Assembly: GCF_023241715.1 (NCBI RefSeq)
Contig: NZ_JALQCW010000052.1
Coordinates: 1-44,404, forward strand
Direction: 5' to 3'
Length of the DNA stretch: 44,404 nucleotides
Source: Pseudomonas morbosilactucae
Lineage (GTDB): Bacteria > Pseudomonadota > Gammaproteobacteria > Pseudomonadales > Pseudomonadaceae
Below the pieces are notes generated by a model that saw nothing but the letters and a program-made list of their open reading frames with translations, was not told the origin of the DNA and searched no databases. A program made the position numbers and the translations under genes. Of the stretch, positions 23,979 to 32,190 are shown piece after piece. Positions within the stretch are counted from its first letter, which is position 1. Each line of letters opens with the position of its first letter.

Positions 23979-24470
23979 ATGCCGTCTTCTTCGCTGGATG
24001 AGCGCGTGTCGCTCAGGGTTCCGCGCCCTTCGCTGAGCCGTTTACTGCTGTTGCCCCTGGTGATTCTCGCCGGCATGGGCCTTTCCGTAGAGGCCGGTTT
24101 GCTCGGGCCGTTGGGGGCCCAGGTTGGCCATTTATGGGCCACCTTGAGCATCTTCGGGGTCGGTTCGGCGCTGTTGTTTTTGCTCTTGCTGTTCAGCGGT
24201 CCGCAGCCGGGGCCGGCCTTCAGCAGCCTGCCGCGCTGGCAATTGATCGGCGGCCTGCTCGGGCCGATCTACGTGGTGGTGCTGACCCTGGCCACGCCCC
24301 ATATCGGCATTGCCATGACCATGATTGCGATCCTGTCCGGCCAGGTGGGCAAAAGCGTGCTGATCGACCATTTCGGCTGGTTCGGTGCGGCGCGCAAGCA
24401 GGTCAATGCCGAGCGCTGGCTGGCGCTGGTATTGATTGTCGCGGCCCTAGTCCTGATTGCCCGAGGTTGA
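23979..24470 (+). CDS. YdcZ/DUF606 half-size DMT transporter
   Basis: A 163-residue membrane protein of the YdcZ (DUF606) branch of the drug/metabolite transporter superfamily. Four or five hydrophobic segments are visible, and the conserved C-terminal part is IAMTMIAILSGQVGKSVLIDHFGWFG. Such half-size proteins work as pairs. The next gene is a second member starting two bases after the stop, so they form a likely heterodimer. The substrate is unknown. Confidence 0.87.
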   Translation: MPSSSLDERVSLRVPRPSLSRLLLLPLVILAGMGLSVEAGLLGPLGAQVGHLWATLSIFGVGSALLFLLLLFSGPQPGPAFSSLPRWQLIGGLLGPIYVVVLTLATPHIGIAMTMIAILSGQVGKSVLIDHFGWFGAARKQVNAERWLALVLIVAALVLIARG

Positions 24471-24472
24471 AC

Positions 24473-24922
24473 ATGAGTGTGTTTCTGTTGTTGCTGTTGG
24501 TGGTGGCCGCCGGTGCGGTGTTGAGTGTGCAGGCGGCGATCAATGGCCGTCTGGGTGAGACGGTGGGGGTGTTGCGCAGCAGCCTGCTGACCTTTGTGGT
24601 GGGGGCTGTGGTCAGCGCCTTGCTGATCCTGTTTTTCCAGCCGCCCCAGGCCATGAACCTGCTCCAGGTGCCCAAGTGGCAACTGGTCGGAGCCTTGTTC
24701 GGCGTGGTTTACATGATGGTCATGGTGGGCGCCGTGCCCCGGCTGGGCGCGGCGGTGGCTACGGTGGCGGTGATTCTCGGGCAACTGGCCATGGGGCTGT
24801 TGATCGACAACTTCGGTTGGCTCGGCAACCCGGCCATCGAGCTGTCGTCCAACCGTTTGCTGGCCATGCTGTGCCTGGCGCTGGCCCTGGTGTTTATGTA
24901 CCGCAGCAGTCGCCAGGCCTGA
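24473..24922 (+). CDS. second YdcZ/DUF606 half-size DMT transporter
   Basis: A 149-residue YdcZ member with about five hydrophobic segments and the motif GAAVATVAVILGQLAMGLLIDNFGWLG, the counterpart of the sister's GQVGKSVLIDHFGW. QAAINGRLGETVGVLRSSLLTF is the family N-terminal signature. ATG 24473 lies two bases after the sister's stop. It should pair with the upstream protein to make a full transporter. Confidence 0.88.
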   Translation: MSVFLLLLLVVAAGAVLSVQAAINGRLGETVGVLRSSLLTFVVGAVVSALLILFFQPPQAMNLLQVPKWQLVGALFGVVYMMVMVGAVPRLGAAVATVAVILGQLAMGLLIDNFGWLGNPAIELSSNRLLAMLCLALALVFMYRSSRQA

Positions 24923-24944
24923 GGCGGCTCAGCCCAGGGATGGC

Positions 24945-25346
24945 TCAGCCCAGGCATTGCGCGCCGCAGTGGGCGATCTGTGCATCGTCCGCAGACTTGA
25001 CCCCGGACACACCGATGGCGCCGATCACCTGGCCTTCATGCAGGATCGGCACCCCGCCTTCCAGGGGCGTGAGGGTCGGCGCGCCGAGAAAGGCGGTGCG
25101 CCCGCCGTTGACCATTTCTTCGTAGAACTTCGATTCGCGGCGGCCCAGGGCCGAGGTGCGGGCCTTTTCCGTGGCGATGTAGGCGCTGATGGACGAGGCA
25201 CCGTCCAGGCGTTCCAGGGCCAGGGGGTGGCCACCGTCGTCAACGATGGCGATGCTCACGGCCCATTGGTTGCGCACGGCTTCGGCGCGGGCGGCCTGGA
25301 GAATCTGTTGCACTTCATGCTGGCTGAGTACGGCTTTGCTGTTCAT
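24945..25346 (-). CDS. glcG: GlcG/HbpS-type small protein
   Basis: A 133-residue GlcG-family protein (GlcG/HbpS fold, heme-binding in some members). IAIVDDGGHPLALERLDGA and GGVPILHEGQVIGAIGVSG are the family signature. It is last in the glycolate oxidase operon, and its ATG overlaps the glcF stop. Its function in glycolate use is unknown, though it is regularly linked to it. Confidence 0.9.
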   Translation of the reverse strand: MNSKAVLSQHEVQQILQAARAEAVRNQWAVSIAIVDDGGHPLALERLDGASSISAYIATEKARTSALGRRESKFYEEMVNGGRTAFLGAPTLTPLEGGVPILHEGQVIGAIGVSGVKSADDAQIAHCGAQCLG

Positions 25347-26578
25347 CGAGGGGTTCCAGTGAGGGAAAGGGCGGCGTCCACCAGTTCGATCCAGTGCCGC
25401 ACCGGGGTGCGTCCGGCGCCGCCGAGGTGGGTCTGGCAGCCGATATTGGCAGTCACGATGACGTCCGGTCGACCACTTTCCAAGGCACAGAGTTTGTTGT
25501 CCCGCAGTTGCCGGGCCAATTGTGGCTGGGTCAGTGAGTAGGTGCCCGCCGAGCCGCAGCATAGATGACTGTCCGGCACCTGGGTGAGGTTGAAGCCCAG
25601 GCGAACCAGCACCGCCTCCACCGCGCCGCCCAGTCGTTGCGCGTGTTGCAGGGTGCACGGGCAATGCACCGCCAGGCGCTGGTCGCTGCACACCGACAGG
25701 GGCTCCAGGGGTTCGTCACGCAGGATCTCCACCAGGTCCCTGGCCGATTCGCTGACCCGCGCCGCCTTGGCCGCATAGGCCGGGTCGGCGGCCAGCAGGT
25801 AGCGGTATTCCTTGATAAAGGCGCCGCAGCCACTGGCGGTCTGGACGATGGCCTCGGCGCCGTTTTCCAGGTGCGGCCACCAGGCGTCGATGTTGTCCCG
25901 GGCCCGCTGCAGCGCGGCTTCCTGGGCGTCCAGGTGATAGTCCACGGCGCCGCAACAGCCGGCCTGGGGGACGCTGTCGACGCTGATGCCCAGGCGATCC
26001 AGGACCCGCGCCGTCGCCGCGTTGGTGTTGGGCGACAGCCCCGGTTGCACGCAGCCTTCCAGCAGCAGTACTCGCCGCCCATGACGTGCTGCGGGGCGTA
26101 CGCCAGCCGGTTGGGCGCGCTGGGGCAGTTTGTCTTGCAGAGCCTGGGGCAGCAGCGGGCGCCAGTGGCTGGCGCCGTTGACCAGGGCCTTGAACCCCTG
26201 GGCATTGATTGTCAGTGCCCGCAGGCCTTGGCGCAGCAGGCGCTGGCCCAGGGGCCGGGGCACGGCGGCGTCGACCACGGCGCGGCCGATGTCCAGCAGG
26301 TGGTGGTAGTCGACCCCGGACGGACAGGTGGTTTCACAGTTGCGGCACGACAGGCAGCGGTCCAGGTGCTGCTGGGTCAGGGCCGTGGCGGGGGCGCCTT
26401 CCAGCACCTGCTTGATCAGGTAGATGCGCCCCCGGGGCCCGTCCAGTTCATCGCCCAGCAGTTGGTAGGTGGGGCAGGTGGCGTTGCAGAAACCGCAGTG
26501 CACGCAACTGCGCAGGATGCGCTCGGCTTCTTCGGCCCTTGGCAGTTGCCGGGCCTGTTCGCTCAGGGTGGTCTGCAT
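25343..26578 (-). CDS. glcF: glycolate oxidase iron-sulfur subunit GlcF
   Basis: A 411-residue subunit that takes electrons from GlcD/GlcE. Two ferredoxin-like 4Fe-4S motifs are complete: C25-x2-C28-x2-C31-x3-C35 and C75-x2-C78-x2-C81-x3-C85. Two CCG domains follow (QAGCCGAVDYHL near 220, HLCCGSAGTYS near 350). The stop overlaps the glcG start. The gene lies 3 bases after the glcE stop. Works at the inner membrane; feeds electrons to the quinone pool. Confidence 0.93.
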   Translation of the reverse strand: MQTTLSEQARQLPRAEEAERILRSCVHCGFCNATCPTYQLLGDELDGPRGRIYLIKQVLEGAPATALTQQHLDRCLSCRNCETTCPSGVDYHHLLDIGRAVVDAAVPRPLGQRLLRQGLRALTINAQGFKALVNGASHWRPLLPQALQDKLPQRAQPAGVRPAARHGRRVLLLEGCVQPGLSPNTNAATARVLDRLGISVDSVPQAGCCGAVDYHLDAQEAALQRARDNIDAWWPHLENGAEAIVQTASGCGAFIKEYRYLLAADPAYAAKAARVSESARDLVEILRDEPLEPLSVCSDQRLAVHCPCTLQHAQRLGGAVEAVLVRLGFNLTQVPDSHLCCGSAGTYSLTQPQLARQLRDNKLCALESGRPDVIVTANIGCQTHLGGAGRTPVRHWIELVDAALSLTGTPR

Positions 26579-26581
26579 GAG

Positions 26582-27645
26582 TCAAAGCTCCCGGTACAGG
26601 CGGCCGGGGTTGAAAATCCCCTGGGGGTCCAGCTGCGCCTTGAGTTGCCGGTGGTAGCGCAGCATCAGCGGCGCCAGGGGTTGGAACGGGCTGTCGATCA
26701 GGCCGTGGCTGTAGCAGGTGGCATGGCCGCCAGCCGCGCTGACCACGGTGCGGATCTGTTCGGCGTCGGCCTCGGACTTGAGCCAGCGCTGGGCGCCGGC
26801 CCAGTCCAGCAGTTGCTCGCCGGGCAACGCCAGGGGCCCACAGTGGTTAGGCAGCGACAGGCGCCACAACGGCAGGCCGGCGTCGAAAAAGTCCAGGCGT
26901 TGCTCGTTCAGGTCATCCCAATAGCGGTCCGCCAGGGGCTCGCCGCCGAGGCGCTCATGGGCCGCGGCCACCGAGCCCGCGCCGCCCTCCAGGCGCAGGT
27001 GCAGGCGCCCGTCATGCTGGCTGGCGGCGCTGATGGGCAGCGGTTGCTGGCCCCATTCGCTGAGCTTGGCCAGGGCTTCGGCGCTGTGCATCTCCAGCAC
27101 CAGGCTCAGGCATTGCCGGGGTTTGGGCAGGACCTTGAGGGACACTTCAGTGAGCACCCCCAGGCAGCCGTAACTGCCCACCAACAGGCGCGACAGGTCG
27201 TAGCCAGCGACGTTTTTCATCACCTCGCCGCCAAAGCGCAGGTGCTGGCCCTGGCCGCTGATGACCCGGGTGCCGAGGACGAAATCCCGCACCGAGCCGG
27301 CCCAGGGCGCCGTGGCCCCGACAGCCCGCTGGCGACCATGCCGCCCAGGGTCGCGCCCTCACCGAAGGCGGGCGGCTCGCACGGCAGCATCTGTCCGGCG
27401 GCGTCTAGGGCCGCCTGCAGTTCGCGCAACGGGGTGCCGGCGCGCGCGGTGATCACCAGTTCCGTGGGGTCGTAGCTGACAATGCCGCGATGGGCCCGGG
27501 TGTCCAGAACCTCGCCGGCGCCGCTGCGGCCCAGGAACGCCTTGCTGTTGGCGCCCTGGATCAGCAGTGGCGTGCGGTTTTCCAAGGCCTGGCGCACTTG
27601 CTCCAGCAGCACGGCACTGGTGTCGTCGTCCGCAGTCTCCAGCAT
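26582..27645 (-). pseudogene. glcE: glycolate oxidase FAD-binding subunit GlcE, frameshifted
   Basis: The gene spans 1064 bases, one short of a whole number of codons. The start MLETADDDTSAVL (27645) continues in frame through GATLGGMVASGLSGPRRP. Conserved protein then resumes in the next frame as VRDFVLGTRVISG, to the stop at 26582. Adding one G to the run at 27305-27307 would give RRPWAGSVRDF and an intact protein of about 354 residues. The FAD-linked oxidase fold is otherwise complete. The ATG overlaps the glcD stop. As written the product would be truncated and inactive, yet the remainder of the operon is intact, so a sequencing error is likely. Confidence 0.85.
27305..27307 (-). other. 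glcE: frameshift site in glcE
   Basis: A run of three Gs (plus strand) where the conserved reading frame needs four. It is the only change needed to restore GlcE. Confidence 0.75.
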
Positions 27646-29144
27646 CAGAAACGCTCCAGTTCGGGGAAGGGCAGTTGCCCGGCGTGCACATGCATGGCGC
27701 CAAACTCGGCGCAGCGTTGCAGGGTCGGGATGTTCTTGCCGGGGTTGAGCAGGCCGCCGGGGTCGAAGGCGGCTTTCACCCCATGAAACACGTGCAGTTC
27801 GTGGGCGTTGAACTGGGCGCACATCTGGTTGATTTTTTCCCGGCCCACGCCATGTTCGCCGGTGATGCTGCCGCCGACCTTGACGCACAGTTCGAGGATT
27901 TTGCCGCCGAGGTTTTCCGCCCGTTCCAGTTCCCCGGGCTGGTTGGCGTCGAACAGGATCAGTGGGTGCATGTTGCCGTCGCCGGCGTGAAACACATTGG
28001 CCACCCGCAGTCCGTATGCCTGCGCCAGTTCCTCGATGCCCCGGAGGACCTGGGGCAGGGCGCGTCGGGGGATGGTGCCGTCCATGCAGTAATAGTCCGG
28101 CGACAGCCGCCCGACGGCGGGAAAGGCATTTTTGCGCCCGGCCCAGAAACGCACGCGTTCGGCCTCGTCTCGGGCCTGGCGCACGTCCGTGGCGCCGCAG
28201 CGCTGCAGCACGGCGTGGACCCGCTGGCAATCGTCATGGACATCGGCTTCCACACCGTCCAGCTCACAGAGCAGGATGGCCGCCGCGTCCACCGGGTAGC
28301 CGGCGTGGATAAAGTCCTCGGCGGCGCGGATCGCCAGGTTGTCCATCATTTCCAGGCCGCCGGGAATGATCCCCTCCGCGATGATCTCGGCCACCGCGCG
28401 ACCGGCGTTGTCCACTGTGTCGAAGGCCGCCAGCAAGACCTTGGCCACTTGAGGTTTGGGCAGCAACTTCACCGTGACCTCGGTGATGATGCCCAGCAGG
28501 CCTTCGGAGCCGGTGAACAGCGCCAGCAGGTCGAAGCCCGGCGCGTCCAGGGCGTCGCTGCCCAGCACCAGGCGCTCGCCTTCGATGCTCAGGACTTCCA
28601 AACGCAGCAGGTTGTGCACGGTCAGGCCGTACTTAAGGCAGTGCACGCCGCCAGCGTTTTCCGCGACGTTGCCGCCGATGGAGCAGGCGATCTGTGACGA
28701 AGGGTCTGGCGCGTAGTACAGGCCGAAGGGCGCCGCCGCCTGGGAGATTGCCAGGTTGCGTACCCCCGGCTGGACCCGGGCGGTGCGCGCCTGAGGGTCG
28801 ACTTCAAGCACCTGATTGAAGCGCGCCATCACCAGCAGCACGCCGCTGGCCAGGGGCAAGGCGCCGCCGGACAGGCCAGTGCCGGCGCCCCGGGCCACCA
28901 CCGGCACATTCATCTGGTGGCAGATCTGCAACAGGGTCTGCACCTGCTCCAGGTGCCGGGGCAGCAGCACCAGCAGCGGCGTGGTTCGGTAGGCGCTGAG
29001 GCCATCACATTCGTAGGGCTTGAGTTGCTCGGGCTGGTGAAGGATATCCAGGTCCGGCAATTGGCTGCGCAGGGCGTGCAGCAGGGCGGTTTTGTCGACC
29101 TTGGGCAAGGCACCGTCGAGGGCTTCGTCGTAGAGGATGTTCAT
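27645..29144 (-). CDS. glcD: glycolate oxidase FAD subunit GlcD
   Basis: A 499-residue FAD-linked oxidase that oxidises glycolate to glyoxylate, together with GlcE and GlcF. The FAD motif PVVARGAGTGLSGGALPL is near residues 79-97. IGGNVAENAGGVHCLKYGLT follows, and the C-terminal substrate domain ends with GSITGEHGVGREK and FDPGGLLNPGKNI. It is the promoter-proximal gene. The regulator GlcC is not in the window. Confidence 0.93.
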   Translation of the reverse strand: MNILYDEALDGALPKVDKTALLHALRSQLPDLDILHQPEQLKPYECDGLSAYRTTPLLVLLPRHLEQVQTLLQICHQMNVPVVARGAGTGLSGGALPLASGVLLVMARFNQVLEVDPQARTARVQPGVRNLAISQAAAPFGLYYAPDPSSQIACSIGGNVAENAGGVHCLKYGLTVHNLLRLEVLSIEGERLVLGSDALDAPGFDLLALFTGSEGLLGIITEVTVKLLPKPQVAKVLLAAFDTVDNAGRAVAEIIAEGIIPGGLEMMDNLAIRAAEDFIHAGYPVDAAAILLCELDGVEADVHDDCQRVHAVLQRCGATDVRQARDEAERVRFWAGRKNAFPAVGRLSPDYYCMDGTIPRRALPQVLRGIEELAQAYGLRVANVFHAGDGNMHPLILFDANQPGELERAENLGGKILELCVKVGGSITGEHGVGREKINQMCAQFNAHELHVFHGVKAAFDPGGLLNPGKNIPTLQRCAEFGAMHVHAGQLPFPELERF

Positions 29145-29206
29145 GGGCGGTCAGGACCCTTGTTGTTGTTTTTATCGTGTTGTTTTTTTCGGCCGCGCCG
29201 CGTGTG

Positions 29207-29216
29207 TTGGCCAACC
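29207..29216. promoter_or_regulatory. GTTGGCCAAC palindrome upstream of glcD
   Basis: A perfect 10-bp palindrome 63 bases from the glcD start. A copy occurs at 29966-29975 before the AraC-type gene, with related flanks (TTGGCCAACCNNGG). It could be a shared operator, for example of a GntR-type regulator, but two copies could also be chance in GC-rich DNA. Confidence 0.35.
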
Positions 29217-29304
29217 GTGGCTGCGAGGGCGTTGCCGCTGAGCCTAGACGAGGGTCACGCAAAAAGGCCGATGATCTGGCCGTCCCCGGCTAAAGTCATG
29301 GATA

Positions 29305-29328
29305 CAGGCGCGTGCTCTGACGCGCCTG
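29305..29328. other. 9-bp hairpin in the glcD/metallothionein intergenic region
   Basis: CAGGCGCGT (29305-29313) and ACGCGCCTG (29320-29328) form a perfect stem with a six-base loop and no T run. It lies 80 bases before the metallothionein start and may be a leader structure. Confidence 0.4.
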
Positions 29329-29407
29329 GGGGCCTCAGCCGATGAGTGCCCTCTGCCATTGGAAGCGCTCAGTCAATGGGTGCCTTCAGTCCATAGGAGT
29401 CCGCACC

Positions 29408-29581
29408 ATGCCCGATTCGACTTGTGCCTGCCCGGCCTGTACCTGCAAGGTCGGCCCCAATGCCATCGTCCGTCACGGCAAGCAGTACTGCTGCATGGCC
29501 TGTGCCGATCATCACGCTGACGGCGCACCTTGTGTGTCCCACGACGGGTGTAAATGCGCGGAGGGCTCCGAAGGCGGATGA
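29408..29581 (+). CDS. bacterial metallothionein
   Basis: A 57-residue bacterial metallothionein (SmtA/BmtA type). Ten cysteines are arranged as CACPACTC at the start, YCCMAC in the middle and CVSHDGCKC at the end. The zinc-finger-like CC-x2-C and conserved histidines around ADHHADG are present. AGGAG at 29396-29400 supports ATG 29408. It binds and buffers Zn(II), Cd(II) or similar ions in the cytosol. It is monocistronic, with a shared terminator hairpin after it. Confidence 0.93.
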   Translation: MPDSTCACPACTCKVGPNAIVRHGKQYCCMACADHHADGAPCVSHDGCKCAEGSEGG

Positions 29582-29597
29582 CCATCAGCCATAGCCA

Positions 29598-29624
29598 GCC
29601 CCTCGGGTGCGATGCCCGAGGGGC
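29598..29624. terminator. bidirectional hairpin between convergent metallothionein and DUF6555 genes
   Basis: GCCCCTCGGG (29598-29607) pairs perfectly with CCCGAGGGGC (29615-29624), loop seven bases. There is no long T run on either side, but its place between two stops makes a shared terminator likely. Confidence 0.6.
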
Positions 29625-29634
29625 CGGTGACGCT

Positions 29635-29862
29635 TCAGGCCGACGGTCGCCAGGTGACGTTTTCGATGCCGAATTTCTCTGCCATGGGTTTGCTGGTCTT
29701 TTTCACCTGTTCCCGGCCAAAGCGTCCGATGCGACCGACCCCTGCGTCGCAGCTTGCCCAGTGCCAGGCTTCGGCGTTGTCCATCTTGTCCAGGCGGATG
29801 ATGAAAGACTTGGGGCTGCCGTGCAGGGTGTATTCGATGACGAAGAGTTTTGCGTTGTTCAT
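29635..29862 (-). CDS. DUF6555 family small protein
   Basis: A 75-residue soluble protein matching my recollection of DUF6555, small proteins seen mainly in Pseudomonas: LFVIEYTLHGSPKSFIIRLDKMDNAEAWHW, then GVGRIGRFGREQVKK, ending VTWRP. Function is unknown. It is convergent with the metallothionein. Confidence 0.72.
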   Translation of the reverse strand: MNNAKLFVIEYTLHGSPKSFIIRLDKMDNAEAWHWASCDAGVGRIGRFGREQVKKTSKPMAEKFGIENVTWRPSA

Positions 29863-29965
29863 AAAGCCGTTGATCCTCCCTGTGTTGGTTTAGTGATCCC
29901 TGTGGTGGCGAAAAATTCAGTCGGATTGTCCGACGCCGCTACCAACGGTCACGTGCCCCGAAAGC

Positions 29966-29975
29966 GTTGGCCAAC
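29966..29975. promoter_or_regulatory. second GTTGGCCAAC palindrome, upstream of the AraC gene
   Basis: Identical to the palindrome at 29207-29216 and 81 bases before the AraC-type start. See that entry for the alternatives. Confidence 0.3.
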
Positions 29976-30055
29976 CACGGCACAGATCGACGCTGGCGAC
30001 TGCCCGGGACGCTGGTTAACATGGGCGCCCGCCCGTTCAGTGACGACGCCTTGCC

Positions 30056-30835
30056 ATGGCCCTTGCCGCGCCCCCCGACCTCACCGACACCGATGTGCCG
30101 CTGCAACCCCTGGCCCGCACCTACCCGCGGGGGTTGTTTATCGAGCCCCACCAGCACGACTGGGGCCAGTTGCTGTACGCCATGAGCGGGGTGATGTGGG
30201 TCGAGACACCCCACGAAGCCCTGGTGGTGCCGCCCCAGCGAGCGGTCTGGTTGCCGCCCGGTGTGGAACACGGGATCCGCGTGGTCAGCGACCTGCAGAT
30301 GCGCAATATCTACTTGCGTCCGGCCCTGGCGGCCACCCTCGATGGTCAGGTCCAGGTGTTGCAGGTGGACAACCTGTTGCGTGAGCTGATCCTGCGGCTG
30401 GTGGAGCAGGGCGAGGGGGCGTCGGCGGACTATTACGAGGCCTTGGTGGGGCTGGCGCTGCTGGAGTTGCGACGGGCCCGCCGTTCGCAGCTCAAGATTG
30501 CCCTGCCGGACGCCGCCGACCGGCGCCTGATGAGCCTGTGCCAGGCGGTGATGGCGGCGCCGTCCTTGGCGATTTCCTTTGAACAGCACGCGGCAGCAGC
30601 GGGGGCTAGCGTGCGCACCCTGGCGCGTTTGTTCAAAGAGGGGTTGGGCCTGGGCTTTGCCGAGTGGCGGCGCCAGGTGCAGTTGGCCACTGCGGCGGCG
30701 GAGTTGATCCAGGGCGTGCCAGTGAGTCGCATCGCTCGAGAACTGGGCTACTCCCCCAGCAGCTTCAGCGACATGTTCCGCCGGGAGCTGGGCTTGGCCC
30801 CCTCGCAATACGCCGCCGAAGGCGTGTCGGCCTGA
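30056..30835 (+). CDS. AraC-family regulator with cupin sensor domain
   Basis: A 259-residue AraC-family regulator. The N-terminal cupin has FIEPHQHDWGQLLYA and VVPPQRAVWLPPGVEHGI; the C-terminal two-HTH domain spans about 155-255, with ASVRTLARLFKEGLGLGFAEWRRQVQL and IARELGYSPSSFSDMFRRELG. It resembles the NimR/YeaM type. A XapX gene and an oxidoreductase follow; this regulator-XapX-enzyme order suggests it controls them. The ligand is unknown. Confidence 0.88.
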   Translation: MALAAPPDLTDTDVPLQPLARTYPRGLFIEPHQHDWGQLLYAMSGVMWVETPHEALVVPPQRAVWLPPGVEHGIRVVSDLQMRNIYLRPALAATLDGQVQVLQVDNLLRELILRLVEQGEGASADYYEALVGLALLELRRARRSQLKIALPDAADRRLMSLCQAVMAAPSLAISFEQHAAAAGASVRTLARLFKEGLGLGFAEWRRQVQLATAAAELIQGVPVSRIARELGYSPSSFSDMFRRELGLAPSQYAAEGVSA

Positions 30836-30951
30836 CACAGGGCTGAGGCTGAACCCGGGCCTTTGGCCGAAATCCTGAAGCACTTGGCCGATGCCTGGCC
30901 GCGCCCCTCCCTAGACTCCGTGCATCGACTGTCCCTTGTTCGGAGCTGAGC

Positions 30952-31125
30952 ATGAACTACCTGATATCCCTGGCCATCGGCCTCGCCGTGGGGCTGCTCT
31001 ACGGCGCGCTGCAGGTGCGCTCGCCGGCGCCCCCGGCCATCGCCCTGGTGGGGCTGCTGGGCATGTTGAGCGGTGAGCAACTCTGGCCTTGGGGCCGGCA
31101 GTTGCTCAGCAGTTGGTTGTCTTGA
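30952..31125 (+). CDS. XapX-domain small membrane protein
   Basis: A 57-residue protein with two hydrophobic segments (LISLAIGLAVGLLYGAL and APPAIALVGLLGMLSG). The QVRSPAPPAIALVGLLGM core is the XapX (DUF1427) signature. CGGAGCTGAGC before the ATG holds a ribosome site. Function is unknown. The family is often next to AraC regulators and NAD(P)H-dependent enzymes, as here. The gene is short enough to be missed by automatic callers. Confidence 0.85.
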   Translation: MNYLISLAIGLAVGLLYGALQVRSPAPPAIALVGLLGMLSGEQLWPWGRQLLSSWLS

Positions 31126-31159
31126 AGCGGTTTCCCTGTGTTCGTTGAAGGAGTTTTTT

Positions 31160-32116
31160 ATGCAAGCCCTGCAATTTTCCGCCACCGGTGACCTGGCCTC
31201 CCTGCAATGGGTGGACGTGCCGACCCCGGTGCCGAGCGCTGGCCAGGTCCTGGTGCAGATCAAGGCCGCCGGCCTGAACCCCAGCGACGTGAAAAACGTC
31301 CTTGGGCGTTTCCCCTACACCACGTTGCCGCGGATTCCGGGGCGCGATTTTGCCGGGGTGGTGGTGCAGGGGCCCGACGCGCTGCTGGGCCGTGAGGTCT
31401 GGGGCACGGGCAAGGAACTGGGGTTTTTCGCGGATGGCTCCCACGCCGAATATCTGGTGGTGTCGGCCCAGGGCGTGACACCCAAACCCAGTCACCTGAG
31501 CTTTGCCCAGGCCGCCAGCCTCGGCGTGCCTTACACCACCGCCTGGGATGCCCTGCAACGCAGTGGCGTCAATGCTGAAACCCGTTTTTTGGTGATCGGT
31601 GGCGGTGCCGTGGCCAGTGCCGCCCTGGCCCTGGCCAAGGTGCGCGGGGCGCAGGTGCTCGCAGCGGCGCGGCGCCCGGAGCAGGTCCAGGCCTTGCAGG
31701 CCCAGGGCTATGCCACGTTGCAGTTGCAGGGCCCGGAAGCGTTGCAAGAGCAGGTCAATGGGGTGTTTGCCGGCGGTGCCGATGTGATCTTCGATACCAC
31801 CGGGTTCTGGTTGCCGGCGTCGGTGGCGGCCTTGGCCACCTTCGGCCGCATCGCCATCATTGCCGCGCCGGTAGACGGGCAGGTGCAACTGCCGGCCCTG
31901 GCCCTGTACCGCAAAGGCGGCTCGGTGGTGGGGATCAACTCGCTGCTGTACGGCGTCGAAGCTTGCGCGGCGATGCTCGAAGAGTTTGGCCGTTTCTTTG
32001 ACCAGGGCTTGCTGCCCCTGCCCGAAGGCCTGCTCGAATCGCCCCTGGCCGAGGGCCTGGCGCGTTATGCCGAAGTGAACCAGGGCTGCGGCGAAAAAAT
32101 CATCCTCATCCCTTGA
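31160..32116 (+). CDS. NADPH-dependent zinc-type alcohol dehydrogenase/quinone oxidoreductase family protein
   Basis: A 318-residue medium-chain reductase. The N-terminal catalytic domain shows GLNPSDVKNVLGRFPYTTLP and IPGRDFAGVVV; the Rossmann domain includes VIGGGAVASAALALAKVRG (GxGxxx type). It lacks the catalytic cysteine/zinc set of true alcohol dehydrogenases, which fits the quinone-oxidoreductase branch. AAGGAG at 31148-31153 supports ATG 31160. Likely coexpressed with the XapX gene, 34 bases upstream. Substrate unknown. Confidence 0.88.
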   Translation: MQALQFSATGDLASLQWVDVPTPVPSAGQVLVQIKAAGLNPSDVKNVLGRFPYTTLPRIPGRDFAGVVVQGPDALLGREVWGTGKELGFFADGSHAEYLVVSAQGVTPKPSHLSFAQAASLGVPYTTAWDALQRSGVNAETRFLVIGGGAVASAALALAKVRGAQVLAAARRPEQVQALQAQGYATLQLQGPEALQEQVNGVFAGGADVIFDTTGFWLPASVAALATFGRIAIIAAPVDGQVQLPALALYRKGGSVVGINSLLYGVEACAAMLEEFGRFFDQGLLPLPEGLLESPLAEGLARYAEVNQGCGEKIILIP

Positions 32117-32139
32117 ACCACGGGGCAGGCGTCACGCTT

Positions 32140-32190
32140 TCTATAGGCGCCTGCTTGCCAGCGATAGGGCCCGTGAGATCCCTATCGCCT
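32140..32190. repeat. REP-like palindromic element
   Basis: The segment contains TGCTTGCCAGCGATAGGG and a perfect stem GCGATAGGG (32161-32169) / CCCTATCGC (32180-32188), loop ten bases. The GCTTGCCAGCGAT core and GCCCGTGAGAT loop resemble Pseudomonas REP sequences, here in degraded form. It lies between two convergent stops and can act as a transcript end. Confidence 0.55.

Noticed and set aside
25565..27475. 636-residue plus-strand open frame
   Set aside because: Antisense shadow of glcF and glcE.
29598..29624. Operator of a metal regulator for the metallothionein gene
   Set aside because: The palindrome is after the stop codon, so it is better explained as a terminator.
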